Origin: Bryobacterales bacterium
GTDB lineage: Bacteria; Acidobacteriota; Terriglobia; Bryobacterales; Bryobacteraceae
DNA length: 15,305 bases
Direction of reading: 5' to 3'
Assembly (NCBI GenBank): GCA_003154855.1
Contig: PMEV01000181.1
Location: 8,668 to 23,972 of the forward strand
A program made the translations under genes and the position numbers. Shown here in pieces: positions 1 to 7,206 of this stretch. Numbering within the stretch: position 1 is the first letter of the stretch; every line of letters starts with the position of its first letter. The notes below the pieces were generated by a model, which made no database searches, was not told the origin of the DNA, and saw only the letters and a program-made list of their open reading frames with translations.

Positions 1-864
1 CTGGGCATCTGGAAGGACGAGCATATCGGCGGCCTGGCCCGGATCGCACGATTCGTGAAACAGCAGGGCGCGGTTCCAGGCATCCAACTGGCGCACGCCG
101 GGCGCAAGGCGAGCACCGAGCCGCCCTGGAAAGGCGGCAGCGCCATTCCTCCCGAGGCCGGCGGCTGGCAAACGGTCGCCCCCAGCGCGATTCCGTTCCG
201 GCCCTCGGATCCGGTTCCCGCCGAGCTGAACACAGCGGAGATTCCAGGCATCGTCGAGGCGTTCGCCCGCGCGGCCCGTTGGGCCCGTGAGGCCGGCTTC
301 GAGCTCCTCGAGATCCACGCGGCCCACGGATACCTTCTGCACCAGTTCCTCTCGCCGCTATCGAATCGTCGCCGCGACGGGTACGGCGGGAGCTTCGATG
401 GGCGGACACGGATCGTCTGTCAGGTCGCTTCGGCGGTGCGAGCCGCCTGGCCGGAGACGTTTCCCCTATTTGTTCGTATATCGGCTACCGATTGGGTGGA
501 CGGCGGCTGGAATCTTGACGACTCCGTGCAGCTCTCGCGCCGCCTGCGCGAGTGCGGCGTCGATCTGGTGGATTGCTCATCGGGCGGGACCAGCCCCGAC
601 GCTCGCATCCCGGCCGCCCCCGGCTACCAGATCCCCTTCGCCGAGCGCATCCGCCGCGAATGCGGCGTTTTGACCGGAGCGGTGGGGCTGATCACCGACG
701 CGGAGCAGGCCGACGCCATCCTTCGCGGCGGACAGGCGGACCTGGTGCTGCTCGCGCGCGAGCTTCTGCGAAGCCCTTACTGGCCCCTGCACGCGGCGCG
801 AAAACTGGGCCGGGAGGCCGACGTTCCAATCCCCTACCTGCGCGCCTTTCCGAAGCAGCGCTGA
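1..864 (+). CDS. NADH:flavin oxidoreductase, old yellow enzyme family (YqjM-like), 5'-truncated by window edge
   Basis: The reading frame is open from base 1, so the gene starts before the window; 287 residues are visible. Family members reduce activated C=C bonds (enones, nitro compounds) with NAD(P)H on a TIM barrel carrying FMN, and are cytoplasmic. Visible signatures are QLAHAGRK near the start, then the active-site segment HAAHGYLLHQFLSPLSN (the two histidines, about residues 106 and 109 of the visible frame, bind the substrate carbonyl), followed by RRRDGYGGSF. The C-terminal barrel shows DLVLLARELL, the FMN-phosphate region. YqjM-type proteins are about 340 residues, so roughly 50-70 N-terminal residues lie outside. 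The GTG at 55 is an internal valine, not the start. The gene ends 4 bases from the convergent fucosidase stop. The family is clear; the substrate is unknown. Confidence 0.93.
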   Translation: MGIWKDEHIGGLARIARFVKQQGAVPGIQLAHAGRKASTEPPWKGGSAIPPEAGGWQTVAPSAIPFRPSDPVPAELNTAEIPGIVEAFARAARWAREAGFELLEIHAAHGYLLHQFLSPLSNRRRDGYGGSFDGRTRIVCQVASAVRAAWPETFPLFVRISATDWVDGGWNLDDSVQLSRRLRECGVDLVDCSSGGTSPDARIPAAPGYQIPFAERIRRECGVLTGAVGLITDAEQADAILRGGQADLVLLARELLRSPYWPLHAARKLGREADVPIPYLRAFPKQR

Positions 865-868
865 ACGC

Positions 869-2389
869 TCACCGTATCCTGAATGTAAATGCGTAATCGC
901 AGGGCTTCTCGGCGGGCAACTCGATCTCGAGTCCGCTGGCCGTACGCTTCCAGTTCAATTTCGTCTTCGAGCCCAGCAGTTCGACGGACTTGATTTCGCG
1001 ACTCAGGAGCGGCGAGCCGGCGGCCAGCGCCTTAACGACCGCTTTGCCGTGCTCCGGCCAGGCCAGGGCGATGGCGTACAGCGTATCCCCCTTCGTCGTG
1101 AAGCGGATATCCTCGCCCGTGAACGGCTTGCTGGCCGTATCCTTGAACGACCCGGCCACCACCTGGGTGGGGCCCTCGCCGAATATCTTCCAGGGCCGCG
1201 TACCGTAAATGGCCTCCCCATTGACCTCCAGCCAGCGGCCCATTTCCAGCAGGATCTTCTCGGCCTCCTCCGGGATCGTACCGTCCGGCTTGGGCCCGAT
1301 GTTCAGCAGCAGACAGCCATTCTTACTCACGATATCCACCAGGTCGTCCACCAGCGAGCCCGGCGATCGGAACGTGTCGTTCTCGATGTAGCCCCAGGAT
1401 TTCTCGCTGATCGAGGTATCCGTCTGCCAGAACTGCGGCCGGATCGCAGCCAGCTTACCGCGCTCGATATCCAACACCGCGGCCTGGTCCGGATAGGCGT
1501 TGTTCTTGTAATTGATGGCCACGCCGGAGCCCCACTCCGCCGCCCGGTTGTAGTAGTAAGCCGCGAATTTCTGGAAGTAGGGCCTGAAGGCCGGCTCCTC
1601 AATCCACCAGTCGAACCACAGCACCTCCGGCCGGTACTTCTCGACAATGTCGGAGCTGCGCGCCAGCCAGTCCCTCAGGTGCGCCTCATTCGGCTGGTTG
1701 TCTTGATTGGCGCCCGGCAAACGCCTGGGCTGCGCCGGGCCGTAGAATGCCAAATAACGCGGGTCCCTCACGTCCGAGTCGAAGGTCATGCCCCCTTCCA
1801 TGAAGAACCAGTGCTCCGCGCGGTGCGAGGACGCAGCGAAGTGCAGCCCCTGCCTGCGCACCGCCGCGGCCAGTTCCCCCAACACGTCGCGCTTCGGCCC
1901 CATCTTCGCGGCACACCATTCGCTTAGGCTGGAGTCGTACATCGCGAAGCCGTCGTGATGCTCGGCCACCGGCATCACGTACTTCGCGCCGGCCTTGCGG
2001 AACAACTCGGCCCAGCGGTCGGCGTCGAACTTCTCCGCCTTGAACATCGGAATGAAGTCCTTGTAGCCGAACTTGGATTGCGGCCCGTACTTCTCGACAT
2101 GGTGTTTGAATTCCGGCGTGCCCGCCATGTACATATTCCGCGGGTACCATTCGTTGCCGAACGCCGGGACCGAATATACGCCCCAGTGGATGAAGATCCC
2201 AAACTTTGCGTCCAGGTACCACTCCGGCGGCTGGTACGTCTCGAGCGATTTCCAATCCGCCTGGAACGGCCCCTTGGCGATGGTATCGTCCACGAGCTTC
2301 ATCGCGGCATCGATGCGTTCGGTGTAGGTCTGCGCCGGCAGCAACATCGCACCGCCCAGCGCCCAGGCGGCAAGAGCCTTCCAGCTCAT
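869..2389 (-). CDS. Alpha-L-fucosidase, GH29, secreted
   Basis: A GH29 enzyme hydrolysing terminal alpha-L-fucose with retention, 506 residues, complete. Residues 1-20 form a short hydrophobic Sec-type signal peptide (ALAAWALGGAMLLPAQ), so the enzyme is probably periplasmic or exported. Family motifs in order are FGIFIHWG at 63-70, EHHDGFAMY at 143-151 and LWFDWW at 257-262, where Asp260 aligns with the GH29 nucleophile. The acid/base residue is poorly conserved in this family and I do not assign it. The last ~100 residues look like the usual C-terminal beta domain. It is the last gene of the GH127-GH51-GH29 set, 13 bases after the GH51 stop. A strong ribosome site, AGGAGGAGGA at 2393-2402, starts right after that stop and sits 3 bases from the ATG. 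The exact fucosyl linkage cannot be told from sequence. Confidence 0.94.
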   Translation of the reverse strand: MSWKALAAWALGGAMLLPAQTYTERIDAAMKLVDDTIAKGPFQADWKSLETYQPPEWYLDAKFGIFIHWGVYSVPAFGNEWYPRNMYMAGTPEFKHHVEKYGPQSKFGYKDFIPMFKAEKFDADRWAELFRKAGAKYVMPVAEHHDGFAMYDSSLSEWCAAKMGPKRDVLGELAAAVRRQGLHFAASSHRAEHWFFMEGGMTFDSDVRDPRYLAFYGPAQPRRLPGANQDNQPNEAHLRDWLARSSDIVEKYRPEVLWFDWWIEEPAFRPYFQKFAAYYYNRAAEWGSGVAINYKNNAYPDQAAVLDIERGKLAAIRPQFWQTDTSISEKSWGYIENDTFRSPGSLVDDLVDIVSKNGCLLLNIGPKPDGTIPEEAEKILLEMGRWLEVNGEAIYGTRPWKIFGEGPTQVVAGSFKDTASKPFTGEDIRFTTKGDTLYAIALAWPEHGKAVVKALAAGSPLLSREIKSVELLGSKTKLNWKRTASGLEIELPAEKPCDYAFTFRIR

Positions 2390-2402
2390 GAATCCTCCTC
2401 CT

Positions 2403-3929
2403 CTACTTCACCCGCAAACGCAGAATGGTCAGCGAATGCTTGGGGAAGTTGTAAGTCAGGCCGTTGCCATCCACCGCGGCGGCGATGGTCCTGACGGCCG
2501 GCCGCAGCTTCTTGTCGTCTCCGAACGTGTGGGTCGCCTTCAGGTCGGCCTGGTTCATCTCCCAGACCCCCACTTCGCCGTCCAGCGTCCCGGCGACGTT
2601 GTCGATGCGCGAAGCGATGTCCATCTTCTCGCTGCGGTTCAGCACATTGAGGTAAACGACGCCTTCCTTGACGTTGTAAGTTCCCGAGACGTCCAGGTAC
2701 TTAAGCGGCGGGCGGTTGTCCACGCTGTAAGTGGGCGACCGGACCAGCAGGTCCAGCGACATGTTGCCGCGCTGCTTGCCGTATTCGGCGATCGGAAAGT
2801 AGATCGGCTGCAGGAACAGGCCCGCCTTGTTGGTGAAGATGGGCGCAATGCCGTTCACCAGTTGGGCCAGGTTGGCCATCTTGACGATGTCCGCGTGGCG
2901 GAAGAAGCAGTTGAAAAACATGCCCATGGCCAGCGCGTCCTCGTAATTGTAAATCTCCTCCAGTCTGCCGTCACCCTCGCCGCGGGCCCGGTACCATACG
3001 TTCCACTCGTCGTAGGCGATGTAGATGGGCCGCGGGTTCCGTTGCCCCGATTGCACGGCTTCGATCTGTCCCTGTACCACCCGGATGTAGTGCTCGATAT
3101 TCTGCGACGCCGCCAGGAACCGCTCGAAGTCGTTTTCCCGGTTCCCAATGTATGTGTGCAGCGAAATGTAATCGATCAGTCCTGCCGTCTTCTCGAGCAC
3201 CGTGCGGTTCCACCCGATCCAGTCGGCGCCGAAGTTCGACGAGCCGCTCGCGATCAGTTTGATCGACGCGTCGTTCCACCGCATGGCCTTGCCGGCCTCG
3301 AGCGCGAACTTCGCGTAGTCCTCGGCGTTCTTGTGCCCCATCTGCCACGAGCCGTCCAGTTCGTTGCCCAGGCCCCACACCTTCACGCCGTAAGGTTTTT
3401 CCCGCCCGTTCTTGCGGCGCAGATCGGCCCAGTAAGTCTTCCGGTCTCCGTTGCAGTATTCCACCCAGTTGCGGGCGTCTTCGATGCTGCCCAGCCCGGC
3501 ATTGATGCAGATATACGGCGCCACGCCCAGGCGCTCGCAGTATTGCAGAAACTCATCCGTCCCAAAGCGGTTCGTTTCGACTCCGCCCCAGGCGTAGTCG
3601 GGCCGCGCCGGCCGCTGGTCCTTAGGACCGATCCCGTCTTTCCAGTTATAGCCGGAAACGAAGTTGCCGCCCGGCCAGCGCAGGATCGTTACGCCCAGAT
3701 CCTGCACCGCCTTCATGGTGTCTCGGCGATAGCCCTGGGCATCGGAGAGCGGGCCGCCTTCCTCGTAAATCCCGCCGTAAATCACGCGCCCCAGGTGTTC
3801 CGCGAAGTTGCCGAACATATACGGATGCACCTCGCCGATGGTGCGCTCGGTGTCGATCTTGATTCGGGCCTCCGGCTGCTGGCCATAAATCGCCGTCGCG
3901 AGCGAGAGAAATGCCAATATCATGCGCAT
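2403..3929 (-). CDS. Alpha-L-arabinofuranosidase, GH51, with signal peptide
   Basis: A GH51 retaining exo-enzyme releasing alpha-L-arabinofuranose from arabinan, arabinoxylan or arabinogalactan side chains; 508 residues. The N-terminal part holds FGNFAEHLGR (39-48) and LRWPGGNFVSGYNW (83-96), both typical of the family. The acid/base Glu190 lies in GLGNELDG and the nucleophile Glu308 in YDEWNVWY. A C-terminal beta-sandwich follows from about residue 390. Residues 1-16 (MILAFLSLATAIYG) read as a short signal peptide; many GH51 enzymes are intracellular, so the export signal is notable. Two ATGs are possible, at 3929 and 3923, and both keep the signal. The start is only 4 bases after the GH127 stop, and no strong ribosome site is visible, so translational coupling to GH127 is likely (inference). 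Confidence 0.95.
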   Translation of the reverse strand: MRMILAFLSLATAIYGQQPEARIKIDTERTIGEVHPYMFGNFAEHLGRVIYGGIYEEGGPLSDAQGYRRDTMKAVQDLGVTILRWPGGNFVSGYNWKDGIGPKDQRPARPDYAWGGVETNRFGTDEFLQYCERLGVAPYICINAGLGSIEDARNWVEYCNGDRKTYWADLRRKNGREKPYGVKVWGLGNELDGSWQMGHKNAEDYAKFALEAGKAMRWNDASIKLIASGSSNFGADWIGWNRTVLEKTAGLIDYISLHTYIGNRENDFERFLAASQNIEHYIRVVQGQIEAVQSGQRNPRPIYIAYDEWNVWYRARGEGDGRLEEIYNYEDALAMGMFFNCFFRHADIVKMANLAQLVNGIAPIFTNKAGLFLQPIYFPIAEYGKQRGNMSLDLLVRSPTYSVDNRPPLKYLDVSGTYNVKEGVVYLNVLNRSEKMDIASRIDNVAGTLDGEVGVWEMNQADLKATHTFGDDKKLRPAVRTIAAAVDGNGLTYNFPKHSLTILRLRVK

Positions 3930-3933
3930 GTTT

Positions 3934-5805
3934 TTATCCCGCGGGTTTCACCCGCCAATAAACACCATACCGTTGTCCGAACAGCTGGTCGAGCGGCATC
4001 AGGGTTACGTCGCGCTCCTGGCCGGAGGTGCGAAATGCGAGCTCGCGGCCGGCCACCGGCCGGATCCACGCGGCGGGGTCCTCGGCACTGCTGCGAAATT
4101 CCGGAGCCCCGATGGGGTCGCCCTTGAGCGTATTACTCCCATCCGCTCCGCCGTATTGCATCGCCTCGGTGAGACCCTCCGCGCCGAGTTCGCCGGCCAG
4201 CACCAAAGGCCCGTAGAGGAACACCTGCAGCGTCGGATCGTCCGGCATCGCCTCGGAGTGGATGCTCATCGGCATGGAGACTTCGATCTTGTCGCCATTC
4301 TTCCAGGTGCGATCGATCTTCACGTAACTGCCCGCGGCCGGAACGCCCTCCAGCGGCAGGCCGTTCACCTTCAAGGCGATTCCGCGCGTAGCCCACCAGG
4401 GCACGCGGATCGAGAGCTCCAATGCCACCGGCTTCTTCGCCTCAATGCGAAGTGCCGTCCCCTGCTCCTCCGGGAACCTGGTTTCCTGCCGCACTTGCAG
4501 GCCCTTCTCCGGCCACTCCAACTCCGATGCGATGAACTGGTTCACATACAGCCCCGCGTCGCCGTGGAAATAGATGCTGTCGGCCAGCTTAGAGAACGAC
4601 TCGACGCCCGTCCCCGTGCAGCACCAGAACGAATGGCGCGGCGTCGAGAACATCTTCCAGTAGCCCGAAGCCAGCGGCACGAAGTACATCGTCATGCCGT
4701 CTTTCGGATTCATGGTGCCCAGAATGCCGTTGAACAGCGCCCGTTCGGAGTAGTCCGCGTAGCGCGCCAAAGGTTCCCAGCCAAACAGATGGCGCGTGAG
4801 CCTCAGCATGTTGTACGTACAGCAGCACTCCTGGGTCTCCGCGCTCAACTCGCCGGCCAGCTTGCCGGGAGCGGTGCGCCAGTGTTCGTGATTGCTCCCG
4901 CCCCCTGTGCAGTAAGCGCGCGGTCCGCTCACTTGCTTCCAGAAGAACTCGGCGATTCTGCGGTAGCGCTCTTCGCCGGTCAGCTCGTAGCGGCGCGCCG
5001 CACCGACGATCTTCGGGATCTGCGTATTCATGTGCAGGCCCGTGAGTTCGTCGCGCCCCTCGGCCAGCGGGTCGAAGAGGCGCTGGTGGTCGAAGCGATG
5101 CGCGGTCGCGGCGTACTGCGCCTTCCCGGTGGCCGCGGAGAGGTTGTAGAGCACCTCGTTCATGCCGCCGAACTCCACCTGGAGTACGCGCGCCATCTGC
5201 TCGTCGCTCAACGGCGCCACCCAGTTCCCGGTCCAGCCCGCCATGCCCTCCAGAACCGCCAGCGCCTGCTCGTTGCCGCACAGCGTGTACATCTCGAGCA
5301 GTCCCGCCAGGATCTTGTGGATGGTGTACCACGGCGCCCAGACGTTCTGGCCCGCCTTGAGTCGGCCGAAGAACTCGGTGGGAAACGCGCTCAGGTAGCC
5401 GCCCCCGTTGGCCTTCTGGCACGTCGCCAGCTCCGCGACGATGCCATTGCCCCGCGCGCGCAACTCGTCGTCGCCCGTCGCAGCGTACATCAGCGCACAC
5501 GCCGAGAGGTAGTGCCCCGTGAAGTGCCCCCGCAGCTCCACGTCCGGCCGCTCCCATCCGCCCAGGGGCTGCGCCGAGGACGGCAGGCCGGCATTCAGGC
5601 GAAACGTATGCAGGAGGCGGTCCGCTTCCAGGCTGTGCAGAAACTCGCGGTTGCGCTCCTGGGCCTCGCGGAAGGGGCTCTGCAGCAGGCGCACCTGTTT
5701 CAGATCGAAGGCCCGTACCCGACCCCTGGCCGGCGCCGCGGAGGCCGCAGCCCAGGGAGCCACAACCGTGGTGGCGACAAACTCCCGGCGTGTGAGCTTC
5801 ATCAC
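3934..5805 (-). CDS. Beta-L-arabinofuranosidase, GH127 (DUF1680), Tat-exported
   Basis: A GH127-family enzyme, 623 residues, complete. Characterised members remove beta-L-arabinofuranose from hydroxyproline-linked or pectic arabinosides, using a cysteine nucleophile bound to zinc. Visible evidence is GHYLSACALMYAATGD (97-112) and PWYTIHKILAGLLEMY (158-173) of the alpha/alpha barrel. Glu326 and Cys328 lie in ECCCTYNMLRLT, and the pair Cys395-Cys396 lies in FWCCTGTGVESF; these match the Glu/Cys/Cys-Cys zinc and nucleophile set of HypBA1. The N-terminus LTRREFVATTVVAPWAAASAAPA is a twin-arginine signal, implying export after folding and metal loading. Start is GTG at 5805 or the adjacent ATG at 5802; no clear ribosome site separates them. 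It is the first gene of the glycosidase set. Related families (GH137, GH142, GH146) share activity; GH127 is the best fit by motif. Confidence 0.92.
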   Translation of the reverse strand: MMKLTRREFVATTVVAPWAAASAAPARGRVRAFDLKQVRLLQSPFREAQERNREFLHSLEADRLLHTFRLNAGLPSSAQPLGGWERPDVELRGHFTGHYLSACALMYAATGDDELRARGNGIVAELATCQKANGGGYLSAFPTEFFGRLKAGQNVWAPWYTIHKILAGLLEMYTLCGNEQALAVLEGMAGWTGNWVAPLSDEQMARVLQVEFGGMNEVLYNLSAATGKAQYAATAHRFDHQRLFDPLAEGRDELTGLHMNTQIPKIVGAARRYELTGEERYRRIAEFFWKQVSGPRAYCTGGGSNHEHWRTAPGKLAGELSAETQECCCTYNMLRLTRHLFGWEPLARYADYSERALFNGILGTMNPKDGMTMYFVPLASGYWKMFSTPRHSFWCCTGTGVESFSKLADSIYFHGDAGLYVNQFIASELEWPEKGLQVRQETRFPEEQGTALRIEAKKPVALELSIRVPWWATRGIALKVNGLPLEGVPAAGSYVKIDRTWKNGDKIEVSMPMSIHSEAMPDDPTLQVFLYGPLVLAGELGAEGLTEAMQYGGADGSNTLKGDPIGAPEFRSSAEDPAAWIRPVAGRELAFRTSGQERDVTLMPLDQLFGQRYGVYWRVKPAG

Positions 5806-5859
5806 CGTAACAGTAGCGCAAACCGGGCGCCGGTGGCGGTCGCGCGCGCCAAGTCGATC

Positions 5860-5874
5860 GTCCGCGTTGCGGAC
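5860..5874 (-). terminator. Short hairpin at the stop of the DUF5818-like gene
   Basis: A perfect 6-base inverted repeat, GTCCGC and GCGGAC with a 3-base loop, whose first base is the last base of the stop codon at 5874-5876. No T-run follows, so it is not a classical intrinsic terminator. It sits in the 68-base gap before the glycosidase genes and might separate the two units or sit in the GH127 leader. Weak evidence. Confidence 0.25.
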
Positions 5875-6188
5875 TAACTGGGCTTAACGACCGTCTTCAC
5901 GCTCTCCACCATGATCGTGCCGTCGGTCTCGGTGCCGGTCAGTTCCACCTTCTCCCCGGCGTGCTCCTTCACGGCATCCGGGTTCGAGAACTTGAATACC
6001 TTGCCGTCCTCGGTCGCCAGCACCGGCGCTACGCCCGCCTTAATGCAGCCCTTGGCGCATCCGGCATGCTCGGCGCTAGCGCCCTTGGCGCCGCACTTTT
6101 CATCCGAAATCCAGCCCGTCCACGACGCCGCCATGGATAGCGCGGCAAACAGCATCCCGGCAAGAATTACCGTTCCAATTCTTTTCAT
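5874..6188 (-). CDS. Small secreted cysteine-containing protein, DUF5818-like
   Basis: A 104-residue protein with a Sec signal peptide (KRIGTVILAGMLFAALSMAA, residues 2-21). The mature part has WTGWISDEKCG (23-33), HAGCAKGCIKAG (41-52) with Cys32, Cys44 and Cys48, then beta-rich YVL-like segments PVLATEDGKVFKF and GEKVELTGT. This pattern recalls the small secreted DUF5818 proteins that are common in Acidobacteria and have no known function. The spaced Cys/His residues suggest a disulfide or metal site, but that is inference. The frame stays open upstream to 6260. The ATG at 6188 is chosen because the signal peptide starts there and GGGAGGGGA (6195-6203) lies 6 bases ahead of it. The next gene downstream (GH127) starts 68 bases later, so it could be the first gene of the same transcript or a separate unit. 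Confidence 0.82.
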   Translation of the reverse strand: MKRIGTVILAGMLFAALSMAASWTGWISDEKCGAKGASAEHAGCAKGCIKAGVAPVLATEDGKVFKFSNPDAVKEHAGEKVELTGTETDGTIMVESVKTVVKPS

Positions 6189-6263
6189 TTGCGGTCCCCT
6201 CCCAGCTTGCAGATCCAGTGTAACCCGATCGCGCCCGCGGACGGAACCTGGCCGCGCCAATAT

Positions 6264-6863
6264 TTACATTTCCCGCCGGTTCTCGAAGGATTTCGTGAGC
6301 GTGACCTCGTCGGCGAACTCCAGGTCGCTGCCCACCGGGATGCCCATGGCGATGCGCGTTACGGTAATGCCCAGCGGTTTGATCAGCTTCGAGAGGTAGG
6401 CCGCCGTGGCCTCGCCCTCCACCGTCGGATTGGTCGCGACGATCATCTCCCGCACCACGCCCGCCTCCAGCCGCTCGATCAGGCTCTTGATGCGGAGTTG
6501 CTCCGGGCCGATGCCTTTGAGCGGCGAAATGGCCCCGTGCAGCACGTGATACACTCCCGCGAACTGCCGCGTGGTCTCGATAGGAATGATGTTGTGGGGC
6601 TCCTCGACCACGCACAGCACGGCAGCGTCCCGGCCCGGATCGCGGCACACCGGGCACAGCTCCCCTTCGCTGATGTTGTTGCAGACCTGGCACAACCCCA
6701 GCTTGTCCTTCACGTCGAGTAGCGCTTGCGCCATGCGCTCGGCGTCGGCGCGCGGAGCGCGCAGCACGTGGAACGCCAGGCGCATGGCAGATTTCTGCCC
6801 GATCCCTGGAAGATGTTTGAACTCCAGGATCAGGCGGGCCAGCGGCTCGGCGTAGTCCGGCAT
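6264..6863 (-). CDS. recR: Recombination mediator protein RecR
   Basis: RecR works with RecO and RecF to load RecA on SSB-coated gapped DNA in recombinational repair; it is cytoplasmic and forms a DNA-clamping ring. The length of 199 residues is normal. The N-terminal helix-hairpin-helix region shows FKHLPGIGQKSAMRLAFH (15-32). A four-cysteine zinc site follows (Cys58, Cys61, Cys70, Cys73 in CQVCNNISEGELCPVC). Then comes the Toprim domain starting LCVVEEPHN (83-91), with EGEATA and the C-terminal TRIAMGIPVGSDLEFAD segment. It begins 2 bases after the ybaB stop, which implies a shared transcript and translational coupling. The dnaX-ybaB-recR order is a well known bacterial arrangement. Confidence 0.98.
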   Translation of the reverse strand: MPDYAEPLARLILEFKHLPGIGQKSAMRLAFHVLRAPRADAERMAQALLDVKDKLGLCQVCNNISEGELCPVCRDPGRDAAVLCVVEEPHNIIPIETTRQFAGVYHVLHGAISPLKGIGPEQLRIKSLIERLEAGVVREMIVATNPTVEGEATAAYLSKLIKPLGITVTRIAMGIPVGSDLEFADEVTLTKSFENRREM

Positions 6864-6865
6864 GC

Positions 6866-7174
6866 TTAGAACATTCCCGGCGGCAGGCCCATTCCGCCCA
6901 GCATGCCGCCCATCTTCCCCCGCGCTTCCTCGTCCACCTTCTTCGCGGCCTCGTTGAAGGCCGCCATCGTCATGTCTTGCAGCATCTCGACGTCGCCGGC
7001 TACCTCGGGGTCGATCTTGACGCCCAGCACGGTCTTCTGGCCGTCCATCTTCACCGTGACCATGCCGCCGCCGGCCGAAGCCTCCACGCGGATCAGCGCG
7101 ATCTCTTCTTGCAGCTTCTGCTGCATCTGCTGCGCCTGCTTCATCATCGACTGCATGTTTCCGGGCATCTTCAT
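6866..7174 (-). CDS. Nucleoid-associated protein YbaB/EbfC
   Basis: A 102-residue YbaB/EbfC-family DNA-binding dimer, thought to shape the nucleoid; it is almost always next to dnaX and recR. Visible are the methionine/glutamine-rich N-terminal helix (MQSMMKQAQQMQQKLQEE, residues 7-24), the central strand segment GGGMVTVKMDGQKTVLGVKIDPE (35-57), and a C-terminal helix AAFNEAAKKVDEEARGKMGGM. The tail is glycine/methionine-rich, as in many homologues. Start ATG at 7174 has TAGGAG about 8 bases ahead; a second ATG at 7168 is possible. It lies 32 bases after dnaX and 2 bases before recR. Confidence 0.97.
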   Translation of the reverse strand: MKMPGNMQSMMKQAQQMQQKLQEEIALIRVEASAGGGMVTVKMDGQKTVLGVKIDPEVAGDVEMLQDMTMAAFNEAAKKVDEEARGKMGGMLGGMGLPPGMF

Positions 7175-7206
7175 GGGGCTGCTCCTAGGCTAAAGGCAGG
7201 TTACCA

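Noticed and set aside
55..57. GTG at 55 as the start of the flavin oxidoreductase
   Set aside because: The frame is open and family-like upstream to base 1 (IWKDEHIGGL), and the family needs about 50-70 more N-terminal residues.
2388..5877. Long plus-strand open frames (579 and 651 codons) opposite GH51 and GH127
   Set aside because: They are antisense to well-recognised enzymes with full motif sets. Their composition (rich in Arg, His, Val, Pro) is typical of shadow frames in high-GC DNA, and no domain is recognisable.
6189..6260. Longer start (128 residues) for the DUF5818-like protein
   Set aside because: It would bury the signal peptide behind 24 charged residues; the ATG at 6188 has a strong, well-spaced ribosome site.
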